This document shows, in pieces, positions 1 to 9,279 of a DNA stretch of 64,000 nt. A model generated the notes under the pieces. It worked only from the letters and a program-made list of their open reading frames with translations, had not been told where the DNA came from and made no database searches. Within the stretch, counting starts at the first letter, position 1. The number at the start of each line of letters is the position of its first letter. The position numbers were made by a program, and so were the translations under genes. The DNA comes from Nonomuraea ceibae (lineage in GTDB: Bacteria; Actinomycetota; Actinomycetes; Streptosporangiales; Streptosporangiaceae): assembly GCF_019396325.1 (NCBI RefSeq), contig NZ_JAHKRO010000030.1, positions 17,651 through 81,650 of the forward strand. The letters run 5' to 3'.

Positions 1-1
1 C

Positions 2-1273
2 CGCCGGGTCCTGGAGCTCCACCCCGGCGAGCCGTTCCGGGCCGGGCCGGGCGGCGCCGCCGAGACGGCGCCGCGCGCCCTGCTCGGCGGGGGCGAGCTG
101 CGCAAGTTCGGCTGGAAGGTGCTCGACGCGAGCATGGCCGACGGCATCACGTACGCGCCGGTCCCGTTCGGCTCGGCCTCGATCAGCGAGGCCAACCGGG
201 CCGTGGTGGCCGGGCGGGCGTTCGCGCTGGAGCGCGACACGGGCACCACCAGGCTGTTCTTCGTGTGGCTGCCGAGCGCGCTGGCCGACCGGCTGGCCAA
301 GGGCACGATGACGGGCCCGCTGAACTTCCACGTCATCTTCCACACGCCGACCTACCTGGACAGCTACGTGAAGAGCCGCCCGTACTGGACCGGCAAGAAC
401 CCCTCGGACAGGGTGGCGTACTACGTGCGGCTGGGCGCGCGCTACCTGTCGACGGACTTCCGGGCGGTCGCCCACCACGTCATGGCCGTCACCGCCCGCG
501 ACCCGAACCTGGCCTACGTCGTCCCGATCGCCGACCTGAGCGGCAACCTGTCCGACCTGACCACGCCCGGCGGGCTGCTCGGCGCGCTGACCGAGGTGAA
601 CGCGGCGCTGGCCGCCCTGCTGTCCGGGCCGGCGCCGTCCGGCAAGGTGGGCGGCGTGATGCTGTCGGCCTACAGCCACAGCGGCGACCGGATCGTGGCG
701 CTGATGCGCCACATCAGCGGGGCGCCGTTCTTCACCGAGCACCTGATGCAGATCAACGCCTTCGACGTCAACCTCGGCGACAACGACCAGCAGCGGCTGC
801 CCGAGCTGGCCCGGATGTGGGAGGGCGTGCGGCAGTGGGCCACGCTCAACCGCCGCGCCCGCGCGTACGTCTACACCGCCTACCGCAGCCACTACGCCCA
901 GTGCCTGGCCTCGCCCGTGCCGCGAGGGGCCGCGTGGACGGACCGGGCGGACGTCAAGCTCGACGACGTGACCTGGTCCGACAGCGCCGCCAAGGCCGCG
1001 CCCGGCCAGTCACGGGGGGTCGCGTCGGAGGCGTACGGGCCGGACGGGCGGTTCGGGGTGGTCTGCCTGCCGGTGTCGTTCTTCCGCTTCTACCTGGAGA
1101 ACCATCACCACGGCAAGACGGAGATCATCGGCAACACGGCGCGCGGCTGGCACGACGGCGAGTACGACATCGGCCGCGCCCACGGTCACGGCCTGTTCCT
1201 GCGCGGGCTCATGTCGCACGCCGTCGCCCGCGCCGACCCCGTCTTCTTCGCCCCCGTCCGGCGCGTGCCGTGA
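2..1273 (+). CDS. Uncharacterised protein, 5'-truncated by the window edge
   Basis: The reading frame is open to the first base of the window, so at least 423 residues of a longer protein are present. I do not recognise the family. A GTG at 119 is an internal start candidate, but coding continues upstream without a stop. Visible features are a segment VMLSAYSHSGDR, reminiscent of a hydrolase nucleophile elbow although it lacks the strict GxSxG form, and a run of three histidines followed by HGKTE near the C-terminus. There is no obvious membrane segment in the visible part. It ends about 60 bp before the next gene on the same strand. A secreted or serine-hydrolase-like protein is possible but unproven. 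Confidence 0.6.
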   Translation, partial: RRVLELHPGEPFRAGPGGAAETAPRALLGGGELRKFGWKVLDASMADGITYAPVPFGSASISEANRAVVAGRAFALERDTGTTRLFFVWLPSALADRLAKGTMTGPLNFHVIFHTPTYLDSYVKSRPYWTGKNPSDRVAYYVRLGARYLSTDFRAVAHHVMAVTARDPNLAYVVPIADLSGNLSDLTTPGGLLGALTEVNAALAALLSGPAPSGKVGGVMLSAYSHSGDRIVALMRHISGAPFFTEHLMQINAFDVNLGDNDQQRLPELARMWEGVRQWATLNRRARAYVYTAYRSHYAQCLASPVPRGAAWTDRADVKLDDVTWSDSAAKAAPGQSRGVASEAYGPDGRFGVVCLPVSFFRFYLENHHHGKTEIIGNTARGWHDGEYDIGRAHGHGLFLRGLMSHAVARADPVFFAPVRRVP

Positions 1274-1335
1274 CCCGCTCCCCGGTTGGCCGGAACCTAC
1301 AAGACCGCAGGTCGCCGGCGTAGCAGGATGGCCGT

Positions 1336-2232
1336 ATGACCTTCGACCGTTCCGTGGCCGCCGCGTTCATGGCCGGCCACGCGAGAGTTCTCGACCGGCG
1401 CCGCTTCGACTTGCTGTGGGGCGGCGGCGACCGGCCCGGCGTGCTCGCCGCGCTGGACGCCTACCGCAATCCCGACGGCGGCTACGGGTGGGGCCTGGAG
1501 CCGGACCTGCGCTCACCCGAGAGCCAGCCGGGGGCCGCGCTGCACGCGTTCGAGGTGTTCGCGGAGATCGCGCCCGCGACCTCGCCGCACGCGGTGGCGC
1601 TGTGCGACTGGCTGGCCTCGGTGACGCTGCCCGACGGCGGGCTGCCGTTCGCGCTGCCGCTGGCCGTCCCGGCGGCGACCGCGCCGTGGTGGGCGGGCGC
1701 TCCCCACGACGTCTCCTCGCTCCAGATCACCGCCGTGTCGGCGGCCGCCGCGTACCGCGTCGCCGCGCACGACCCGGCCGTGGCCGCCCATCCGTGGCTC
1801 GCGCGGGCGACCGGCTACTGCCTGGAGGCGATCGAGGAGCTCACCGATCCGCACGCGTACGTGCTGTCGTTCGCGGTGCAGTTCCTGGACGCCGTGCACG
1901 AGTCCGTGGCGGAGCTGCGCGGCGAGGCGGCGCGGCTGCTGGAGCGGCTGAGCGGGCACTTCCCCGCCGAGGGCGTGCTGCCGGTGGCGGGCGGCGCCGA
2001 AGGGGAGGTGCTCAGGCCGCTCGACGTCGCGCCGTACCCGGACCGGCCGGCCCGCACGCTGTTCGCGCCCGAGGTGATCGCGGCCGACCTGGACCGGCTG
2101 GCGGCCGGGCAGCAGGACGACGGCGGGTGGAGCGTCGACTACGCCCGGATCTCCCCGGCGGGGGCGCTGGAGTGGCGCGGCGCCGCCACCGTGCGGGCCG
2201 TCGACGTGCTGCGGCGCAACGGGCGCAGCTGA
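1336..2232 (+). CDS. Terpenoid-cyclase/prenyltransferase-fold (alpha/alpha toroid) protein
   Basis: The 298-aa protein carries repeats typical of the squalene-hopene cyclase/prenyltransferase toroid: a QW-like segment NPDGGYGWGLEPDL near residue 46, and GQQDDGGWSVDY near the C-terminus. It lacks a DxDD class II catalytic motif and is about half the length of a true triterpene cyclase, so enzymatic cyclisation is unlikely; many such actinobacterial proteins have no assigned function. The start ATG is preceded by AGGATGG. It sits between an unknown gene and polX with no overlap. No signal peptide is visible. Confidence 0.75.
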   Translation: MTFDRSVAAAFMAGHARVLDRRRFDLLWGGGDRPGVLAALDAYRNPDGGYGWGLEPDLRSPESQPGAALHAFEVFAEIAPATSPHAVALCDWLASVTLPDGGLPFALPLAVPAATAPWWAGAPHDVSSLQITAVSAAAAYRVAAHDPAVAAHPWLARATGYCLEAIEELTDPHAYVLSFAVQFLDAVHESVAELRGEAARLLERLSGHFPAEGVLPVAGGAEGEVLRPLDVAPYPDRPARTLFAPEVIAADLDRLAAGQQDDGGWSVDYARISPAGALEWRGAATVRAVDVLRRNGRS

Positions 2233-2271
2233 CCTCCGGGACTGTCGGTGCGGGCTTCTAAGCTTGGGGCC

Positions 2272-3954
2272 ATGGCACGGGCAAACGAGGAGGCTGCGGC
2301 CGCCCTCCAGGAATACGCGGAGCTGTTCGCGCTCACCGGGGGCGACGCGTTCCGGGTGCGCAGTTATCAGAAGGCGGCCAAGGCGATCGCCGGCTACCCC
2401 GACGACATCGCCGCCGTCGACGTGCGCGCCGTCCCCGGCGTGGGCGAGGCGATCGCCAAGAAGATGGAGGAGTTCCTGCAGCGCGGGAGCTTCCGGCAGC
2501 TCGACGACCTGCGCGGGCGGGTGCCCGACGGGGTGCGGCGGCTGACCCGGGTGCCTTCGCTCGGGCCCAAGACCGCGATCATGCTGTTCGAGGACTTCGG
2601 CATCGACTCGCCCGTCGCGCTCGGCGAGGCGATCGCCGCCGGCCGCCTCGACGGGGTCAAGGGCCTCGGCCCCAAGACGCTGGCCAACCTCGCCAAGGGC
2701 ATCGAGCAGCTGGAGCAGTCGGGCCGCCGCGTCCACATCGGCGTCGCGATGGCGCTGGCCGAGCAGGTCATGGGCTCGCTGGAGGCCGAGCGCATCGGCT
2801 ACGCGGGCTCGCTGCGCCGGATGAAGGACACGATCGGCGACATCGACATCCTGGCCGTGGCCGACGAGTCGATCATGACGGCCTTCCGCGCCCAGCCGTA
2901 CGTGGCCGAGGTCATCGCGGCCGGCGACAAGAAGACGTCCGTGCGCACCACCTCCGGCATGCAGGTCGACCTGCAGGTGGTGCCCGCGGGCTCGTGGGGC
3001 GCCGCGATGCAGTACTTCACCGGCTCGAAGGAGCACAACGTGGCCATCCGGGAGATGGCGGTGAAGAAGGGCTGGAAGCTGTCCGAATACGGGCTGTTCG
3101 ACGGTGAGCGGGTGATCGCCGCCGAGTCCGAGGAGGAGATCTACGCGGCGCTCGGCATGCAGTTCGTGCCGCCGCCGATGCGCGAGGACGGCGGCGAGGT
3201 GCAGGCCGCGCTCCGCGGCGAGTTGCCCGCACTGCTCCAGCTGGCCGACCTGCGCGGCGACCTCCACACGCACACCGACCTGACCGACGGCATCGCCTCG
3301 CTGGAGGACATGGTGGCCGCCGGCGCCGCCCGGGGCTACTCCTACTACGCCGTCACCGACCACGCCCCCGACCTGGCCATGCAGCGCATGACCCTCGACA
3401 AGGCGCTGGAGCAGCGCGAGCGCGTCGCCGCGTTGCAGCCGCGCCATCCCGGCATGCGCATCCTGCACGGCACCGAGCTCAACATCGCGCCCGACGGGTC
3501 GGTCGACTGGCCGGGCGAGGTGCTGCGCACGTTCGACGTGTGCGTGGCGTCGGTTCACTCCCACTTCTCGATGCCGCGCGACGAGATGACCCGGCGCTTC
3601 ATCGCCGCCTGCGAGAACCCGTACGTGGACATCATCGGCCACCCCACCACCCGCAAGATCGGCAAGCGGGAGCCGGTCGACGCCGACTGGGACGCGATCT
3701 TCCGCGCGGCGGCGCGCACCGGCACCGCCATGGAGATCGACTCCTACCCCGACCGCTCCGACCTGCCCTCCGACCTGGTGCGGCTGGCCAAGCACCACGG
3801 GGTCAAGTTCTCCGTCGACAGCGACTCGCACGCCATCCCGCACCTGGCGCACCAGCGGTTCGGCGTGGGCATCGCGCAGCGCGCCTGGCTCACCGCCGAC
3901 GACGTGATCAACGCCTGGCCGCTCGACCGGCTGCTCGCCTTCCTCGGCCGCTGA
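2272..3954 (+). CDS. polX: DNA polymerase/3'-5' exonuclease PolX
   Basis: Family X DNA polymerase fused to a PHP phosphoesterase domain; the family acts in base-excision and gap repair. The 560-aa length matches bacterial PolX. The N-terminal part has helix-hairpin-helix motifs (VPGVGEAIAKK near residue 53; VKGLGPKTLANL), then the nucleotidyltransferase palm with GSLRRMKDTIGDIDILA supplying GS and DxD metal ligands. The C-terminal PHP domain has GDLHTHTDLTDG near residue 327, a later SVHSHFSM and DSDSH, the expected metal ligands. I prefer ATG 2272 because the longer frame would add an unconserved extension. A hairpin follows the stop. Confidence 0.95.
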   Translation: MARANEEAAAALQEYAELFALTGGDAFRVRSYQKAAKAIAGYPDDIAAVDVRAVPGVGEAIAKKMEEFLQRGSFRQLDDLRGRVPDGVRRLTRVPSLGPKTAIMLFEDFGIDSPVALGEAIAAGRLDGVKGLGPKTLANLAKGIEQLEQSGRRVHIGVAMALAEQVMGSLEAERIGYAGSLRRMKDTIGDIDILAVADESIMTAFRAQPYVAEVIAAGDKKTSVRTTSGMQVDLQVVPAGSWGAAMQYFTGSKEHNVAIREMAVKKGWKLSEYGLFDGERVIAAESEEEIYAALGMQFVPPPMREDGGEVQAALRGELPALLQLADLRGDLHTHTDLTDGIASLEDMVAAGAARGYSYYAVTDHAPDLAMQRMTLDKALEQRERVAALQPRHPGMRILHGTELNIAPDGSVDWPGEVLRTFDVCVASVHSHFSMPRDEMTRRFIAACENPYVDIIGHPTTRKIGKREPVDADWDAIFRAAARTGTAMEIDSYPDRSDLPSDLVRLAKHHGVKFSVDSDSHAIPHLAHQRFGVGIAQRAWLTADDVINAWPLDRLLAFLGR

Positions 3955-3991
3955 CCGGGCGGCCCTGGGCCTGCCTGCCTCACGCCACCGT

Positions 3992-4016
3992 CCTCCCCCG
4001 GGCCGCCCGGGGAGGG
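3992..4016 (+). terminator. Candidate intrinsic terminator after polX
   Basis: The sequence TCCTCCCCCGGGCCGCCCGG followed by GGAGGGG folds into a GC-rich stem (CTCCCCCGGG with CCCGGGGAG, one bulged C) around a three-base loop, about 40 bp after the polX stop. There is no clear U tract, which is common for actinomycete terminators. Confidence 0.45.
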
Positions 4017-4157
4017 GCGGGATGTTACCCATTGTCACCGTTGGGCATGGATCGGTGAAGGGGAAATCGATCGGAGGAGGAGGGCGTGGCTTGCGCTGCG
4101 GCCGATTACATGGTTAACAGGTAGGAAATGTTGCTGGGGAAAGGCGGGAGGTCAGGC

Positions 4158-5204
4158 ATGGCGCATTCGCTGGTGACGATGGTGAAGCCGGTGCCGGCAA
4201 GCCTGTTCGTGCTGCGCGACAGCGGCGCGGAGATGCGCTGGGAGGGCATGGCGGGCCAGGGCTACCACACGCCCACCGACCGGTTCTTCGTACGCAACCA
4301 CACCTACACGCCGATCATCGACGCGGCCACCTGGCGGCTGCGGGTGCACGGCGAAGGGCTGCGGCAGGCGGCCGGCTACTCCTACGACGACCTGCTCGCC
4401 ATGCCGTCGCGCACGATCGACGCCGCCATCGAGTGCGCGGGCAACGGGCGGCGCTTCTACGAGACGCAGCAGGGCGAGCCCGCGCCGGGGACCCCGTGGG
4501 GCCTCGGCGCCGTCGGGGTGGCGCGGTGGCGGGGAGTGCCGCTGCGCGACCTGCTGAAGGCATCCGGCATCCGGCGCGAGGCCGTGGACGTGCTCGCCCA
4601 GGGACTCGACGCGCCGTTCGAGCACTACGGCCGGGTGCGCCGGCCGCTGCCCGCGGACAAGGCGATGGACGACGTCCTCGTCGCGTACGAGATGAATGGC
4701 GAGCCCCTCCCGCACGACCACGGATTTCCGGTGCGCCTGGTGGTGCCGGGATGGGCGGGAATAGCGTCCATCAAGTGGCTGGGCGACATCGAAGTTCTCA
4801 CCCGGCCGATATTCACGCCGTGGAACACCGAGTTCTACCGCGACGTCACCGAACTCCCCGTGAAGAGCGCGTTCGAACTCCCCTGGGACGCGACGCTGCC
4901 GGCGGGCCTGCCGCTCGTGCTCCACGGCAGGTCGTGGTCCGGGCACGGCCGCGTCGTCCGGGTGGAGGTCAGCGTCGACGGCGGCGCCACCTGGCGCACC
5001 GCCGAACACCACGGCCACCACCTGGTCAGAGCCTGGCTGCCCTGGCACGTGGAGTGGGCGCCGAACCGGCCCGGACGGCACGTGCTGATGGCCAGGGCGA
5101 CGGACGAGACCGGCGCGACCCAGCCGATGGAGGCGCCGTGGCATCCGCAGGGCTACGGGTTCGGCGCCGTCGTGCGGCATCCGGTGCAGGTGGTCCTCGG
5201 TTAG
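4158..5204 (+). CDS. Sulfite-oxidase-family molybdopterin enzyme
   Basis: A 348-aa protein with the oxidoreductase molybdopterin-binding domain followed by a Mo-co dimerisation (immunoglobulin-like) domain. The Mo-ligating cysteine lies in IECAGNGRRFYE near residue 94, matching the ECxGNxR signature of sulfite oxidases. PVRLVVPGWAGIASIKWLGD is a second family hallmark. No Tat signal or heme-binding domain is visible, so a cytoplasmic enzyme with an unknown electron acceptor is implied. I chose ATG 4158 over ATG 4128 because GGGAGG lies about 8 bases upstream of it. Sulfite is the likely but unproven substrate. Confidence 0.85.
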   Translation: MAHSLVTMVKPVPASLFVLRDSGAEMRWEGMAGQGYHTPTDRFFVRNHTYTPIIDAATWRLRVHGEGLRQAAGYSYDDLLAMPSRTIDAAIECAGNGRRFYETQQGEPAPGTPWGLGAVGVARWRGVPLRDLLKASGIRREAVDVLAQGLDAPFEHYGRVRRPLPADKAMDDVLVAYEMNGEPLPHDHGFPVRLVVPGWAGIASIKWLGDIEVLTRPIFTPWNTEFYRDVTELPVKSAFELPWDATLPAGLPLVLHGRSWSGHGRVVRVEVSVDGGATWRTAEHHGHHLVRAWLPWHVEWAPNRPGRHVLMARATDETGATQPMEAPWHPQGYGFGAVVRHPVQVVLG

Positions 5205-5328
5205 GGAAATGTCACGGAAGCGCGCTGAGCTGGCCAATCAGCGAATGGGCCGCACGGGGCCGCCGAATTCATCTGTAAGACTTTCGCGGAAACGTCCGGG
5301 AAATTCTTCTGTGCGATCGTCGGCTTCA

Positions 5329-5364
5329 TCGCTGGGGAACTCGCTGGGGAAGTCGCTGGGGAAA
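5329..5364 (+). repeat. Three tandem 12-bp direct repeats in the WS/DGAT leader
   Basis: The unit TCGCTGGGGAA plus one variable base (C, G, A) occurs three times in perfect register at 5329-5340, 5341-5352 and 5353-5364. The array ends directly at the AAGGAGAG ribosome-binding site of the acyltransferase starting at 5375. It lies outside any supported gene. A regulator or RNA-level role is inference. Confidence 0.85.
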
Positions 5365-5374
5365 AGGAGAGCAG

Positions 5375-7126
5375 ATGCGCCAGCTGACCGCGCTCGACGC
5401 GCAGTTCCTCAACGTCGAGTCCGCGACGACCGCCGCGCACGTGGCGGGGCTGGCGATCGTGGACCCCGCCGGCGGGCGGCTCAACCGGCAGGCGCTCGCC
5501 GACCTCCTGCGGCGGCGCCTCCACCTCGCCCCGGCGCTGGGGCTGCGGCTGGCCGAGGTGCCGTTCGGGCTGGACCGGCCCTACTGGGTCACCGATGCGG
5601 AGCTCGACCTCGACCGGCACCTGTTCGAGCTGACGCTCCCGGCTCCGGGCGGGGATCGGCAGCTCGCGGAGGCGGTGGCGCGGATCCACGCCCGGCGGCT
5701 GGACCGGGCGCGTCCGCTGTGGGAGATGCACCTCATCCACGGGCTCGCCGGTGGCCTCGTCGGCGTCTACACCAAGGTCCACCACGCGGCCATCGACGGC
5801 GTCTCGGGCGCCGAAACGCTGGCCGCCCTCCTCGACCTGACCCCCGACGGCCCCCTGCCCACCAGCCTCACGACCTCCCTCAGCCGGGGGTCGGCGTCCG
5901 CCGCCCGGGAGCCGGCGTCCATGACCCCGGGAGGCCCGGCCGATCAGGGCCCCGCGCCGACCGGCTCGGACGCGTCCCCGCTGCCGGGGCACCTCGCCCC
6001 CGGCACCGCACCGGCACCCCATGCCGACAGCCGCGCGACGGAAGCCCGTGCCGACGGGGGCGTGGCGTGCTCCGAACCCAAGGCCGCGGTCGACGGCGAG
6101 GGGCTTGGCCTTTCGGGGGCTGCCGGCGGCGCGGGCGCGTACGGGCGGGAGGGGGAGCCCGGGGTGGTGGGGATGCTGGCCGGGGCGGTGGCGCGGGTGG
6201 CGGGGCAGCCGGTGCGGGCGGCGGGGGCGCTCGTGCGGGCGGCCGCGGATCTGGACGTGATCCCGCTGGCCGGGGCGCTGCCCGGGGCGCGGCTGGTGGC
6301 CAGGGCGGCGCGGGCGCTGGCGGGTGATCGGCGGCCCCGGCCGGAGGTGCCGGAGGGGCCGGGGGTGATCGCGCCGCGGACGCCGTTCAACGGCCCGATC
6401 AGCGCGGGACGGCGGCTGGCGTTCGGGTCGGTGTCGCTCAAGGACGTGAAAACCGTCGCCCGCGCGCACGGTCTGAGCGTGAACGACGTGGTCATGGCGT
6501 TGTGCACGTCGGCGCTGCGGTCGTGGCTGTCGGAGCGGGACGCGCTGCCCGAGGGGCCGCTGGTCGCGGCTGTGCCCGTGGCGGTGCGGGAGCCGGAGGC
6601 GCGGGACGCGGTCGGCAACCAGATCTCCGCGCTGATCGCCCCACTGCCCACGCATGAGCCCGATGCCCGCGTACGGCTGCGCGAGGTGGGGGCGGCGATG
6701 GCGGCGGCCAAGCGGCGGTTCGCGGTGGCGCCCGCGCGGTGGCTGGACGAGCTGTGCTCGATGCTGCCCGCGCCGGTCACCGCCCTGGCGACTCCGGCGA
6801 TCTTCCGGCTGGCGTCGGTGGCGTTCCCGCCGATCAACCTGATCATCAGCAACGTCCCCGGCCCGCAGTTCCCGCTCTACCTGTGCGGGGGGCGGGTGCT
6901 GTCGTACTACCCGATGTCGGTGCTGACGGACATGACGGGCGGCGTCAGCATCACGTGCTTCTCCTACGACGGCATGCTCGACTTCGGCGTGGTGGCGTGC
7001 CCGGAGCGCATGTCCGATGTGTGGAGCCTGGCCGGGCATCTGCGGGCGGCGCTGGACGAGCTGCTGGAGGGCATGGCGGCCGAGGCCGACGCCTACAGCG
7101 ACGCCGCCGCCCCGGCCTCCGGCTAG
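5375..7126 (+). CDS. Wax ester synthase/diacylglycerol acyltransferase (WS/DGAT)
   Basis: Transfers acyl-CoA to diacylglycerol or fatty alcohol to make storage lipid. The catalytic HHxxxDG motif appears as HHAAIDG at residues ~136-142. The N-terminus (LTALDAQFLNVE) and the C-terminal segment (NLIISNVPGPQFPLYLCGG) are both diagnostic of the family. At 583 aa it is longer than the usual ~460-480 because a Pro/Gly/Ala-rich insert of roughly 100 residues (about 155-265) separates the two halves, starting just after the catalytic domain. The start is fixed by AAGGAGAG 5-10 bases upstream. It stands alone between the molybdoenzyme and the aldo/keto reductase. Confidence 0.92.
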   Translation: MRQLTALDAQFLNVESATTAAHVAGLAIVDPAGGRLNRQALADLLRRRLHLAPALGLRLAEVPFGLDRPYWVTDAELDLDRHLFELTLPAPGGDRQLAEAVARIHARRLDRARPLWEMHLIHGLAGGLVGVYTKVHHAAIDGVSGAETLAALLDLTPDGPLPTSLTTSLSRGSASAAREPASMTPGGPADQGPAPTGSDASPLPGHLAPGTAPAPHADSRATEARADGGVACSEPKAAVDGEGLGLSGAAGGAGAYGREGEPGVVGMLAGAVARVAGQPVRAAGALVRAAADLDVIPLAGALPGARLVARAARALAGDRRPRPEVPEGPGVIAPRTPFNGPISAGRRLAFGSVSLKDVKTVARAHGLSVNDVVMALCTSALRSWLSERDALPEGPLVAAVPVAVREPEARDAVGNQISALIAPLPTHEPDARVRLREVGAAMAAAKRRFAVAPARWLDELCSMLPAPVTALATPAIFRLASVAFPPINLIISNVPGPQFPLYLCGGRVLSYYPMSVLTDMTGGVSITCFSYDGMLDFGVVACPERMSDVWSLAGHLRAALDELLEGMAAEADAYSDAAAPASG

Positions 7127-7182
7127 CCCCGCGGCTCGCGCGGCTCCCCGATCTTCGGGCCGGACGTGCCGATAATGACGAG

Positions 7183-8112
7183 ATGAGATCGATCGGCACC
7201 ACGGACCTGTCCGTGCACCCCATAGCGCTCGGCACCAACGTCTTCGGCTGGACGGCGGACAAGGAGACCTCGTTCGCGATCCTCGACGCCTACACCGAGG
7301 CCGGCGGCAACTTCATCGACACCGCCGACGTCTACCCGTACTGGGTCACCGGCGAGTCCACGTCGGAGTCCTTCATCGGCGAGTGGATGGCCACCCGCCG
7401 CAACCGTGACACGCTCGTGCTCGCCACCAAGGTCGGCATGCTGGAGGGGCTGAAGGGCCTGGCCCCGCGCACGATCCGCACCGCCGTGGAGAACTCGCTG
7501 CGCCGCCTGCGCACCGACCGGATCGACCTCTACTGGGCGCACGTGGACGACACCGACACGCCGCTGGCCGAGTCGCTGGGCGCGTTCGGCGAGCTGGTCA
7601 CCGAGGGGAAGGTGCGGCACGTCGGCGCCTCCAACTACGCCGCCGACCGGCTCGCCGAGGCGCTGAAGGTGGCGCGGGAGGAGGGCCTGCCGGCGTACGT
7701 CGCCCTCCAGCAGCCGTACAACCTGGTGGAGCGCGGCTACGAGGGCGAGCTGCGTGACGTCGTGGAGCGCGAGGGGCTGTCCAGCACGCCGTACTTCGGG
7801 CTGGCGCGCGGCTTCCTGACGGGCAAGTACGCGCCGGGCGTCACCGTCGACAGCCCGCGCGCCGCCCAGGCGGCCCGCTACCTGAAGTTCGAGTACGGGC
7901 TGCGCACGCTGGAGGCGCTGGCCAAGGTGGCCGCCGAGCGCGGGGTCAAGCCCGCCACGGTCGCGCTGGCGTGGCTGGCCGCCCAGCCGACGATCACCTC
8001 GGCGATCACCAGCGGGCGTGACCTCACGCAGCTCGGGCCGCTGCTGGCGGCGGCGGAGCTGACGCTGTCGGACGACGAGCTCGCCCTCCTCGACGAGGCC
8101 TCCCGCCCCTGA
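7183..8112 (+). CDS. Aldo/keto reductase
   Basis: A 309-aa NAD(P)H-dependent reductase. The family pattern is clear: N-terminal IGTTDLSVHPIALGTNVFGW, the catalytic Asp/Tyr region FIDTADVYPYW near residue 44 (Asp and Tyr of the tetrad), the Lys region ATKVGM near residue 84, and a His in YWAHVDD. C-terminal ITSGRD resembles a cofactor-binding end. Substrate cannot be predicted. The start is ATG 7183, with ATGACGAG upstream giving only a weak ribosome-binding site. The gene converges on the polyprenyl synthase and is not clearly part of the terpene cluster. Confidence 0.9.
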   Translation: MRSIGTTDLSVHPIALGTNVFGWTADKETSFAILDAYTEAGGNFIDTADVYPYWVTGESTSESFIGEWMATRRNRDTLVLATKVGMLEGLKGLAPRTIRTAVENSLRRLRTDRIDLYWAHVDDTDTPLAESLGAFGELVTEGKVRHVGASNYAADRLAEALKVAREEGLPAYVALQQPYNLVERGYEGELRDVVEREGLSSTPYFGLARGFLTGKYAPGVTVDSPRAAQAARYLKFEYGLRTLEALAKVAAERGVKPATVALAWLAAQPTITSAITSGRDLTQLGPLLAAAELTLSDDELALLDEASRP

Positions 8113-8211
8113 CGGTTCCGCCGCATCCGGGGGGAGGTTCAGCGAGTTCAACGGGGTTCGGCGAGGTCCGACGGGGTTCGGCGGGAGTCAGCCGGTACGG
8201 CCTCGCCCGGG

Positions 8212-9279
8212 TCAGCGGATGCGGTCGACGAGCGTGAGGCAGAGGGCGCGCAGGGCGGTGTCGCCGGGGAGGCAGGCGTCCATGAGCTCCAGGGCCGAGG
8301 CGGCGTGCCGGGCGGCCAGGTCGAGGGCCGCCCGCCTGCCTCCGGCGTGCTCGACGAGCCGGGCGGCGTGCCGTACGGCGTCGTCGTCCGGGGCCGCGTG
8401 GCCCGGCGCGGGGTCACCCGAGGCGGGGCCGTCCAGGGCGGCGGCGTCGAGGGCGGCGGCCAGCTCGGCGGCCGGCGGGCTGCCCGCGGACAGGACGGCC
8501 AGGACGGGGAGCGTCTTCTTGCCGCGCCGCAGGTCGCTGTGGATGGGTTTGCCCGTGACGGCCGGGTCGCCCCAGATGCCGAGCACGTCGTCGTAGATCT
8601 GGAAGGCGACGCCGAACGCGCACCCCATGTCCCAGGCGGTTTCGGCGAGCTCGGGCCGGCCGCCGAGCGCGACGCCGGTCGCGGCGGCGGCGGCGAGCAG
8701 GCTTCCGGTCTTGCCTGCGGCCATCACCTCGTACTCGGCGACGGTGACGGCGTCGCGGCCGAGCCAGGGGCGGCTCTCGAAGGCCAGGTCGCGCGTCTGC
8801 CCCTGGACGAGCTCGACCAGCGCCCTGGACAGGTGGCGCATGGGCTCGCCGGTCCCCGCCAGCCGGGCGACGGCCAGCGCGAGCAGCGCGTCGCCGGTCA
8901 GCAGCGCGGGCCCCACGCCGTACGCCTTCCACAGCGCCTGGCGGTGCCTGCGCCGCTCGTCGGCGTCCATGATGTCGTCGTGCACCAGCGAGAACGCGTG
9001 CACGAGCTCCACCGCGACCGCGCCCGGCAGCCCGGCCTCCAGCGGCGCGCCGGCGGCCTCGGCCGCGAGCATCGCGATGGCGGGCCGCAGGTGCTTGCCG
9101 CCGTCACCGTCGGCCGGTCGCCCGTCCACGTCGGACCAGCCGAGCGTGAACGCGGCCATCCTGGCGCCCCACGGATGCAGGCCCGACACGGCCTCCCGCA
9201 GCGCGGGCTCCAGCAGCCGGCGGCAGCGGGCGATCGCGTCGCCGGCGGGGCCGGGGGCCGCGGACTGGCCGACGGTCAT
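8212..9279 (-). CDS. Polyprenyl diphosphate synthase, probably geranylgeranyl diphosphate synthase
   Basis: A 355-aa trans-isoprenyl diphosphate synthase that would supply C20 substrate to the neighbouring cyclases. The first aspartate-rich motif is DDIMD at residues 101-105 and the second region is DDVLG at ~230-234; GGKHLRP and GKTGSLL are also typical. A Phe sits five residues before the first motif, which fits C15 to C20 products but does not decide between them; the adjacent diterpene cyclases argue for C20. A short Pro/Ala/Asp-rich stretch lies near residue 290. ATG 9279 is preceded by AGGAG. It is transcribed divergently from the P450 operon. Confidence 0.9.
   Translation of the reverse strand: MTVGQSAAPGPAGDAIARCRRLLEPALREAVSGLHPWGARMAAFTLGWSDVDGRPADGDGGKHLRPAIAMLAAEAAGAPLEAGLPGAVAVELVHAFSLVHDDIMDADERRRHRQALWKAYGVGPALLTGDALLALAVARLAGTGEPMRHLSRALVELVQGQTRDLAFESRPWLGRDAVTVAEYEVMAAGKTGSLLAAAAATGVALGGRPELAETAWDMGCAFGVAFQIYDDVLGIWGDPAVTGKPIHSDLRRGKKTLPVLAVLSAGSPPAAELAAALDAAALDGPASGDPAPGHAAPDDDAVRHAARLVEHAGGRRAALDLAARHAASALELMDACLPGDTALRALCLTLVDRIR

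Noticed and set aside
1513..4038. Very long minus-strand frame (841 codons) opposite polX and the toroid protein
   Set aside because: Its protein is dominated by Arg/His/Gly/Val with no family pattern, whereas polX in the other strand has complete motifs; it is an open antisense frame caused by high GC.
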